Of a stretch of 64,000 bases of DNA, positions 40,311-47,938 are shown piece after piece. The DNA comes from Plantago major. Its lineage: Eukaryota > Streptophyta > Magnoliopsida > Lamiales > Plantaginaceae. The first letter of the stretch is position 1. Each line of letters opens with the position of its first letter. Below the pieces are notes generated by a model. It saw nothing but the letters and a program-made list of their open reading frames with translations, did no database searches and was not told the DNA's origin. The stretch is taken from positions 89,641,919 to 89,705,918 of the forward strand of contig CM048841.1 in the NCBI GenBank assembly GCA_026545765.1. The letters run 5' to 3'. The translations under genes and the position numbers were made by a program.

Positions 40311-40713
40311 CTATGTATGTTAATATGCATTCTCCACGGCCAAATAACTTGGTTACACTACGATGTATGTAATTAATTACACGTGTTGCTGAGTAATTCA
40401 TCACCGCCACAGATGATCCGAAAGTCAAAGAGATACACCAAACAAATACTATAAATTCATACGATTCATATTACAGTGTCCGTTCTTTCGTAGGCCCTCG
40501 TTTGGACATAAAACGATTAAAATTAAAATTTATAACAAGTCGGGCCCAAAACTATATAAAACAACGATAACAATTATACTTAAAAAACGCACGCAATAGC
40601 ACTTTACTTTTTCACAAATAAGGCCACATATATAACACATATCAAAATAATAAAATTTGTTTAAAAACATATTTAAACATGCTTATGAGGTAAAAAAGGT
40701 CAGGGGCGTGACA
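39836..40713. repeat. Large inverted repeat: 303-bp arms around an AT-rich loop
   Basis: Left arm 39,836-40,138 and right arm 40,411-40,713 are reverse complements with only about a dozen mismatches. The 272-bp loop holds the (AT)n tract. Each outer end carries TGTCACGCCCCTGACC. Either an LTR and its inverted copy, or a foldback element. Transcription through it would give a long hairpin RNA. Confidence 0.88.
40231..40309. repeat. (AT)n microsatellite, about 39 units
   Basis: Uninterrupted AT dinucleotides following an A-rich stretch, in the loop of the large inverted repeat. Cruciform-prone and likely length-variable. Confidence 0.95.
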
Positions 40714-40718
40714 TGACA

Positions 40719-41502
40719 ACTCTATACATGCATAGTCGGTACTCATATGAATGCAAACCATAAGGGTTCCCTTTTTATCAATCTCCTCCACAAGAGGTGC
40801 TAATGTCGTCATAGAACGTCTTGCAGAGACTCCACACTTTCATCAATCACCAATGGTAGAGAATAAACATATATTGTAGTTAAGGCTACACATCAGATGA
40901 GAAATCTTCTATGAGATAGATGCATCTTCTACTATTTCTTCGTCCCACAATAAAGAATATTATTCTCTCCATGGCTTCTTTGAGCACATAACCGATAGTG
41001 TCGTAATAGTAAAATTACTATCACATAATCTTTTCTAACCAATAGAAATTCTCGAGATAAAATCCTTTAACCCGTACGAGCAATAATAAAAATCTCCAAA
41101 TAATCAATATGCTCTAATCAGAGAATATACGAAAGAAATTACCTCGAAGTTATCCCTACTTGGTTCGTGCTCCACAATGCCACGGGTCTAGCAATTCATA
41201 AGGCCAAGGGTCCAGCTTTTATCTTTTCAGGCCCAAAATGCACCTTACTCTTGACCCAATTAGAATGAGCCCAACTACCAGCCCCTACTTTCAAGTTCAA
41301 TCCAACACCTCCAAACCTATCCTTCCATCTTGCATCCACTCATAAGCTGCCCTTCCCCCATGCCTGAAGCTCCTCGATCTCAAACCACCAGATCCACCGG
41401 ATTCTGGTCCTCTTTACTTCCGCAAAGCTCACCTTGTCGGATATAAGCATACCCTACCCTTAACCCAAGCCTAAACGGATGGACCAGGCTCTAGAAACCA
41501 AC
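40719..41502 (-). other. Element A 5' internal region
   Basis: On the - strand this follows the 5' LTR. The sequence after the LTR (TTGGTTTCTAGAGCC, TTGGTATCTAGATC) resembles a decayed initiator-Met tRNA primer site. No ORF of retroelement type. A short frame with WAHSNWVKSKVHFGPEK is unassigned. Confidence 0.5.
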
Positions 41503-42133
41503 TGTTAGGATCCTGGATAGATCTAGATACCAACTGTTAGGATCCTGGATAGATCTGACTATCAGTTAACTAATCAACCCAAAATCCCTTATGCACGGTA
41601 TAAGGCTTAGAACACCAGACTAGGTATTCTACTAGATAAACTCTAGATCTATACAATCACAGTGCTAAAGAGCACAAGCAAACCTATATCTCTGCAGAGA
41701 TCGACAACACGAGAATACATACTACCTATCCACTTGCACTTCCGCAACCAAAGAGACACTCTTTCTAAGATTAGCAGACACTTAAGACTCAGATTACCTA
41801 CATCTAGGCAGACTGCTCAAGAACACTCTGTTCTACTATAAACTCATCTCATTCATAACGTAATAATCAAAGAAGGGTGTTAAGGTATTTATATATAATG
41901 ACTAACGGGTTCTAGCCCATAAAGCATATCCTAATAATATCATTTACTTAACTAGTAAGAGTTACTATAGCAATAGACTCCTTCCTAATCCTAACTAAGT
42001 AGCTTAGCAACTAAGAACAGAATCTAACAATATATATCTACTAAATATACCCACGGCTACGATCCATAGGCCAACTAACTAACTAAATCCAATACATAAT
42101 AAAATACAAATGTGTAGACGATTATTCGTAACA
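41503..42133 (-). repeat. Element A 5' LTR with a 32-bp tandem duplication at its inner end
   Basis: The LTR proper is 41,535-42,133 (599 bp, TGTTACG..CCTAACA on -). The last 22 bp of the LTR plus the next 10 bp are repeated at 41,503-41,534, so TGTTAGGATCCTGGATAG occurs twice on the + strand. It includes a run of ACTA/AACTA near 42,070-42,090. Confidence 0.85.
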
Positions 42134-42138
42134 GTATC

Positions 42139-42371
42139 CAACTTTGAACGCAAACAGGATGACGTGTATTAGCATAAATACTCCGTGCTTCTTTGAAATC
42201 TCGCAGCAGGACCTGAGCTCCCATAACAGCAGCTTGCGCATCCGGTTTGCATTTATCATGGACCAATGCGTTTCTGCTGTTCCAAAGAGACCAACATAGC
42301 ACCACAAAAATTTGTTCAAACTGCTGCAAATCTGTCCGACTCCGTACCTGCTCAACCCAAACTGAAAGCTA
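42139..42371 (-). pseudogene. LINE ORF2 C-terminal region, upstream half of the split LINE
   Basis: On the - strand: WVEQVRSRTDLQQFEQIF, then LCWSLWNSRNALVHDK, then TRHPVCVQSWI. This is the segment that normally precedes the RNase H domain in plant LINE polyproteins. With element A removed, ..QSWI joins PPRTGFVKINFDAS at 24,005 in frame. A TAG at about 42,371 or truncation ends the fragment upstream. Confidence 0.8.
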
Positions 42372-42385
42372 ATCAAACAAATCAA

Positions 42386-42998
42386 ATATAGATCACCTTA
42401 GGATCTGTAATTAGATGCTCACTTTCACTCTAAAAATATGCTTTCACAGCTTAGAATAGGCTATTGTGCACCTTTGAATTTCTTAATCTGATCCTATCAT
42501 AATTTGACACTCGTACCCGAAAATCGATTGGCCTGCCAAACAAGATTAAACCGGATCAACTCGGTTGATGACTAGGATGACGTCATAAATATGCAATAGT
42601 ATATAAAATATTAAAAAAGATTTGCATTTGATATACTAAAAATATCAACACACACACATATATAATAATTTATTAACAGGCGCGTGGGAGTGGAGCGGTT
42701 ATTTCTCAATTTGATTTCTGACAGTACAATCCTTACTAACTTTATGAAATGCCCCAGACTCACAACATAGCGCGTGAGAGGTACGAAACAATCTGAATGG
42801 TTTATCTTATTTTATTTATACAGAATAACTTTCCCCTCTCTCTCTTTCCGTTACATCTCTCTAAAATTGATGACCTTTTCTCCACCGTCTCCTCTTAGCC
42901 GCTGACATTCTCTCCACCACCTCCCTCCCCTAAGCCACCGGAAACTGGTTCGTGATTGACTTGATTCTGAGCCGCCGTACTTGGAAGAAACCGATTCA
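42386..42998. other. Unassigned DNA left of the miniature retroelement
   Basis: AT-rich, then a C/T-rich stretch (42,830-42,960, TCTCTCTTTCCGTT, CTCCACCGTCTCC) that looks like a plant 5' leader. It may be the promoter/leader of a gene relic continuing at 44,194, since the miniature element sits between them. Confidence 0.35.
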
Positions 42999-43003
42999 CT
43001 GAC

Positions 43004-43254
43004 TGTCAAGATATATTACAAGGCGACTTCAACTTGAAGAAGAATTCATCTCATAGTCTAATTTGTATTTATCATATTATGTTTTGTATTAGATAGCGTC
43101 TATAATTTAGTTTCCGTTTCCTAGTTGGATTAGATAGCTAGTTTATATTTCTATATAAGCATATCATGTTGCCTTCTATCTCTTATTACTTACTTCGATC
43201 TATTGATCATTCATCTATGCAATATAGTTTTCTCTCAATTTATATATTGTAACA
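43004..43254 (+). repeat. TRIM-like element left LTR
   Basis: Starts TGTCAAGATATATTAC and ends TATATATTGTAACA. It contains TATATAAGCA (U3 TATA) near 43,153. Confidence 0.88.
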
Positions 43255-43920
43255 TGGTATCAAGAGCCATAAATCGTTCGATCCCGCTTCGCATCTTTGT
43301 TCCTCCTCCTCGTGACCCTCTTTGATTATGCCGTGATCGATGAACGGAATTGGGACGGACTTTAGAAGATGATTTTTTTTCTTCTATTCCTTCTTGCTTG
43401 GAATCTTCTCACTTGTATCTATTACAAGCTCTCAATATCTACCATCTCTACTATCATTATTGTTCTCATATCAATGCCATTGTTTCTCGTGATGTTTGGC
43501 ATGCACGTATAGGGAAATCAAACCTAGCGATATTCTTTTTCATCAATCCATGATGGAATTCAAACATCATGACACACACACACACACACACATATTATCA
43601 ATTATTTAGGGAATTCAAACCTGGCGATATTCTTCTTCATCAATCCATGATGGAATTCAAACATCATGATATTTTTCATCCATTACTCAGGGAATTCAAA
43701 CCTGACGATATTGCGTTGTCAATCACCTCTCTGCCTGTGTTAGGCCTATCTCTCTGTGATCAATTGTTGATCCCTCCTTTTCTATTTTGGGCTAACCTCT
43801 ATATAGTCTAATCTCCTCTCTGCCTTCTTTGGGTTGCTCTACTATTGCTCCAGATCTTCTTTTCCCTCCATCTGCTATTCAAGATGAACATTTGCGATAT
43901 CCATGTTCCTCTTGAGGGGG
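43255..43920 (+). other. TRIM-like element interior with degenerate repeats
   Basis: Three copies of a GGAATTCAAACCTG(G/A)CGATATT / GAATTCAAACATCATGA theme at about 43,555, 43,610-43,670 and 43,690, plus a (CA)n tract at 43,570-43,591. Short open frames are by-products of the repeats. Non-coding. Confidence 0.6.
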
Positions 43921-44188
43921 GTTCAAGATATATTACAAGACGACTTCAACTTGAAGAAGAATTCATCTCCTAGTCTAATTCGTATTTTATCATATTATGT
44001 TTTGTATTATATTAGATAGCGTCTATAATTTAGTTTCCGTTTTCTAGTTGGATTAGATAGCTAGTTTATATTTCTATATAAGCATATGTTGCCTTCTATT
44101 TCTTGTACTCTTACTCTTATTACTTAGTTCGATCTATTGATTATTCATCTATGCAATATAGTTTTTTCTCAATTTATATATTGTAACA
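43921..44188 (+). repeat. TRIM-like element right LTR
   Basis: Highly similar to the left LTR, with a few small insertions (extra ATATT, ACTCTTACTCTT) and a mutated first base pair (GTTCAAG for TGTCAAG). Confidence 0.88.
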
Positions 44189-44193
44189 CTGAC

Positions 44194-44781
44194 TTCGATT
44201 CAAAGTCAGATCTTGGAAGGCATCCATGGGAGAAGCCGATTCAACTTGTCGTGATGATTCCTTCTTCTTCTCTATTGTTCACTGTCCATATAGGATTTAT
44301 GCGGAAAGATCGAGAATTGCAAGATTCAAATTATTCTGGTTTTGAAACCCTATGTTGGTTTTGTCTTCACTTTTTTATGCATTTCTGGTGGGTTTTTACT
44401 GACATTTTGTGTTTAATTATTTACTAGTACTTGTTTATGCCTAGACTCTTGTTTGACTATTTCGTGATATATTAGTGTCAATACTTGTTTGTTGTTACGA
44501 TTTGAAAAATCTCTAACCAAACTGGTTATTCATTAGTGATGTAAAATGGTATGGTTGTTAACTATCACTGGATCTCATGCTTCTTCAGATTGGTGCTAGA
44601 TTGCTGGATTTGACTAATTTAATCAGGGCAGATTGAGCTTCTCTTTGGTCCTCCACCAAATTCGGAAACGGGATGACCATGTTGAAGTGCAACCCGTACA
44701 ACAAGTTCATTGGGAGCATCAAAGAAGAAACGGACCTAGGCCAATAAGTCATTATACTCCGTGCAGATCCAAGTATTGATA
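44194..44781. other. Unassigned DNA right of the miniature retroelement
   Basis: Continuation of the sequence interrupted by the TRIM-like element, with an open frame of about 90 codons (44,137-44,427) that I do not recognise. A - strand frame at 44,585-44,788 (LPMNLLYGLHFNMVIPFPN) is also unassigned. It may be a decayed gene. Confidence 0.3.
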
Positions 44782-44790
44782 AAAACATTA

Positions 44791-46118
44791 GAGCAAATTT
44801 TTTTTACACTAAAACCTTTTGGGCTAATTTGAGTATACACTATAACCTTTTATTTTTTGCATTTTACACCAAAAAGTTGATGAAAAATTTGACTTTACAC
44901 AAACGTTGGATGGCCGTTACGTTACCGTTAACTTTTTTTTAAATTACATCAAAATCTTTAAAATAACTTGTACTCGCCACCAGAACCTTTCTATATAATA
45001 ATAATTTTTTTTTTTTGAAAATTTTATTCCAACCAAAAGAACACCAGAAGTGTTCAGGAAAACAAGGATTACAATGCGAGTCACGGACCAACAACGACAC
45101 TTTACTTTACAACCACAGAAGCTAAACAACAAACCTCATATCCCATATAATATTGTTGTTGTTGTTGTTGTCGTCGTCGTCGTCGTCGTTATTGTTATTA
45201 TACTTGTTATTGTTATTGTTATTGTTATGCATTGAACTTAATTCCAAAATAAATATCACTTGAGACAATATTAACGAGCATCTATCAAACTTAAAAGAGA
45301 ATGATCAACTCTTATCACTCACTCTATAAACTGATAAACTAGAGTATGTTGTCTACCAAACACAGTTTCTTCATTTGTTTGCTAAATATAACAATAATTT
45401 TCTTTTATGATAAATATAACAATAAGATACTGCATAATTATCTTGTGAATGTCAAATTCTAGAGTACACGGATAATGCATGACAAAATTTATTAGTTTAT
45501 TATTTGGCATACATATGTTTTTTTTCTATCTATAAAACTAAGTGTTCGAGCTTTCTCTTAACATTCCATCTCTCCTAGCTCTCTCTTAACATTCCATCTC
45601 TCCTAGTTGCTTTGATAAAATTACAAAAAAAGAAGGCTCCAAAAATATATGCTCGTTCCACATATATGGGTAGCTTTGTGTTATTTTTTAGATCCAAACG
45701 CAGGAAGATGCACAATTGACAGAGGCACATATATATAGTGCCTTAAATCTCTACATTGAACCAACAAATTCTATGAAGAATTTGATTGTAAAAAGCAAAA
45801 GTCACGGCGAATATGATATATAATCCTACCACCACTAGACCAGCAACCCCAAACAATTCATGCGACCAAATATTTTGATAACTCAAACCAATCAAGAAAG
45901 GTTCTGGTGTGATTCAAAAAACTTGAAAAAGGTTTTGGTAGCGGGTGCAAATTTTTGAAAAGGTTTTGGTGTGATTTAAAATACAAACTTCGCGGCTGTC
46001 AATTTTTAGTGTAACGTCAAAATTTTGCTAAACGTTTTGGTGTGAAATGTGAAAAAATAAAGGTTGTGGGGTAAGTTCAAAAACGGCAAAAGTTATTAGT
46101 GTAAAAAAGAATTTTCTC
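44791..46118. mobile_element. MULE-like element with long imperfect terminal inverted repeats
   Basis: Left end GAGCAAATTTTTTTTACACT and right end (reverse complement) GAGAAAATTCTTTTTTACAC are the start of inverted repeats of about 105-200 bp that share ACACCAAAA, CCTTTTATTTTTTGCA and CC(A/C)CCAGAACCTTTC-type blocks. Flanking 9-mers AAAACATTA and AAAATATTG match at 7 of 9 bases, the target size of Mutator-like elements. No transposase inside. Confidence 0.6.
45151..45228. repeat. Compound trinucleotide/hexanucleotide microsatellite
   Basis: (TTG)n then (TCG)n then (TTATTG)n, about 78 bp. Lies inside the MULE-like element. Confidence 0.9.
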
Positions 46119-46360
46119 AAAATATTGTATATTACAACCTAGACAAATGTTGTGAAGGAAATTAAAACCCAAAGTATATAATATATCACTTCATCAAATT
46201 CAATCGCATTTTTTGTATTTCATATTCAATCGTTTTTTTTTTTAAATTTTGATTCATCATTTACAAAATAAATAATACGTCTCAATATAACGCGAAATAT
46301 GCATAGCGTGTTACCCAAATTCTAGTGTGTGTGTGTATATATTTCACATCAAATTAATTT

Positions 46361-46480
46361 GAGGAATTTTTTTTTTACACTTAAACCTTTTGCTCGTTTT
46401 TGAATTTACACTAAAACCTTTTTTTTTTTTTTTTCACATTCGACACCAAAAGTTGGATGGCGTTAAAAAACTTCTGGTAA
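46361..46480. repeat. Isolated terminal-repeat copy of the MULE-like family
   Basis: GAGGAATTTTTTTTTTACAC, then ACACTAAAACC, then CACCAAAAGTTGGATGGCG match the left end of the element at 44,791, including the GTTGGATGGC word found at about 44,906. No partner repeat is visible to the right. Confidence 0.55.
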
Positions 46481-46486
46481 TAGATT

Positions 46487-46621
46487 GCTAAATTACTGCA
46501 AGATGTGGAGGTGATTGAGTTGTTGACGGTGGAGGAGATGAAGTTGGTGATGCTAGGTTTGGCCATGATGAAATTAGAGAAAGAGCCGTCGGAATTCGGA
46601 AGTGAAGGTGAACAGATCTGA
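46487..46621 (+). pseudogene. Possible captured exon fragment next to a MULE-type terminal repeat
   Basis: A 44-codon open frame, AKLLQDVEVIELLTVEE, then MKLVMLGLAMMKLEKE, ending EGEQI and a TGA. Its composition looks coding (amphipathic, Leu/Glu-rich), but I do not recognise it. It could be a host exon carried by a MULE-type element, or chance. Confidence 0.25.
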
Positions 46622-46860
46622 GTCAAATTAGAGACAGAATCGGTGTTTCTCCACGTGCCTCTTTCTTGCTTATTATATTACTTTGAATTTAACCGTAATT
46701 TGACTTTCAAATAATACACTATGTGTTTTCTGCTGCTTTAGCCATCTCAAATTATTAAGTGCCACACGAACATTTTTTCTGGTTAATTTCGCCATCCAGA
46801 CTAGTGAATTAGTAAGGGATATCGTGTTCATTATAATAAGTATCCGAAAACGTTCATTAA

Positions 46861-47150
46861 GCAATCTTGCAAGGTTGGGAACGGATTCAAGTGTTTACAG
46901 ATTGTCTTTCTTTGGTTAGTTCTTTTAATTCTTGCGTTGATGACGATTTTTCTTGTGTTGGTCCTATTTTGACGGACATTAAATTGTTAGCCACTTCGTT
47001 TCCAGTTTTTCGTTTAGTTCATGTTCCACGTGAAAACAATGTGCTAGTTCATAATATAACTCGTCATATGATTCGTATTTGAGGTTTTAATCGTTGATGT
47101 ACATATTTAATCTCTTGGTGAGATGCAATATTTTCTTGTTAAAAAAGAGC
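46861..47150 (+). pseudogene. LINE RNase H fragment with 3' tail
   Basis: The frame has GWERIQVFTDCLSLVSSF and VHVPRENNVLVHNITRHM, the second half of the LINE RNase H-like domain (..FTDC..LV.., ..HVPRE.N..AH..A). It ends in a stop at 47,080 and a 3' region with TCTTGGTGAGATGCAATATT and a short A run near 47,143. 5'-truncated and unrelated in position to the split LINE. Confidence 0.7.
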
Positions 47151-47740
47151 AAAAACCATATAATATTTAACATTTTATTTTTTAATAAACTCAATGTGTC
47201 AATCCTTATTTTCGCATTTTCTTTTTGTTAGTTTTTAGGTTTACAAACTGATAAAACCAGCTAACCCGAATCGAACCACCGAGTTACAAAACATATCCCA
47301 CATTAATAAATTACAACCATGCAAAATTTTACGTTCTCTTCTCGATTTTCTTGGCCCAATTTGGCAAAATTTGAAATCTAGTCGAGATAAAGAAAAGGCC
47401 CAACCATATTTCGAGCTAGCCCTCTCAGTGCTGGGCTTGGAACCTAGCAAACTTTTGTTCTGGGCTAGCCATCACATTATGAAATGGCAAATGTACCAAG
47501 CCCATAGCCTAATCCTATCAATGGTCAAACAATAATCCAACCATGTAACCAAACCTATCCTCTCAATTTCTCTGTTTCTCTTTTTTTTTTTTCTTTTTTG
47601 AAAATTATCATTTTTTTAATGTAATGTCCGGAAACTAATTTGGGGATTTAGCTTGAATTAAGAAGTAGGGTAGAGAACAAGGAGAGACTAACCAAACACT
47701 TTTATTCATAAAAAGACCAAGCATTTTTACACCGATCAGA
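47151..47740. other. Unassigned AT-rich intergenic DNA
   Basis: A pyrimidine run lies at 47,566-47,600. No gene, RNA gene or transposon end seen. Confidence 0.45.
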
Positions 47741-47744
47741 TTTA

Positions 47745-47938
47745 TAACTGCTAATACAAATGATCAGACATTTAACTCTACTAATACAGTTGGATCAGAC
47801 ATATTTGCCAATACAATGGATCAGACATTTAACTCTACTAATACTGATCAGACATATTTCTACCAATACAATCTGATCAGACATTTAACTCTACTAATAC
47901 AATGGATCAGACATACGACTCTACCAATACAGTTGACT
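47745..47938. repeat. Minisatellite with GATCAGACAT units
   Basis: Six or seven imperfect units of about 20-30 bp built on GATCAGACATTTAACTCTAC and TAATACA(A/G)T. Unit length varies (GATCAGACATATTT.. and GATCAGACATACG.. variants). The open frame at 47,816-48,235 begins inside it and is a by-product. Confidence 0.85.

Larger units (their letters stand above)
38165..40713 (+). mobile_element. Non-autonomous LTR-like element C with perfect 5-bp target duplication
   Basis: Bounded by TGACA at 38,160-38,164 and 40,714-40,718. Left terminal unit 38,165-39,442 starts TGTGACACCC and ends GGGTGTCACA, followed by a PBS. A short non-coding interior leads to a polypurine stretch and a right unit, 39,836-40,713, starting TGTCACGCCCC and ending GGGGCGTGACA. 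The two units are not similar to each other beyond their ends, which is unusual for LTRs. No coding capacity. It lies inside element A. Confidence 0.65.
24006..42133 (-). mobile_element. LTR retroelement A (small, gypsy-derived), interrupted by elements B and C
   Basis: Element A reads on the - strand: 5' LTR 42,133-41,535, internal DNA to 37,738, 3' LTR 37,737-37,366 plus 24,261-24,006. LTR ends are TGTTACG..CCTAACA. Flanking 5-mers GTACC (24,001-24,005) and GTATC (42,134-42,138) are a one-mismatch target duplication. Without B and C its interior is only about 1.2 kb and lacks RT and integrase, so it is non-autonomous. It sits inside a LINE reading frame that rejoins perfectly when A is removed. 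Confidence 0.8.
43004..44188 (+). mobile_element. TRIM-like non-autonomous copia-type LTR element
   Basis: Two LTRs of about 251 and 268 bp flank a 666-bp interior. The PBS TGGTATCAAGAGCC lies at 43,255-43,268, the copia initiator-Met type. A polypurine tract, GAGGGGGG, precedes the right LTR. Target duplication CTGAC is perfect at 42,999-43,003 and 44,189-44,193. No gag or pol, so it depends on a partner element. Confidence 0.9.

Noticed and set aside
39979-40428. 149-codon - strand ORF rich in Tyr-Ile
   Set aside because: Pure translation of the (AT)n microsatellite and its A-rich edge.
42386-44781. A functional gene interrupted by the TRIM-like element
   Set aside because: The leader-like stretch and open frames are suggestive, but no protein is recognisable on either side, so no gene was called.
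47745-47938. CRISPR array
   Set aside because: Repeats are adjacent and of variable length without unique spacers, and the genome is a plant.
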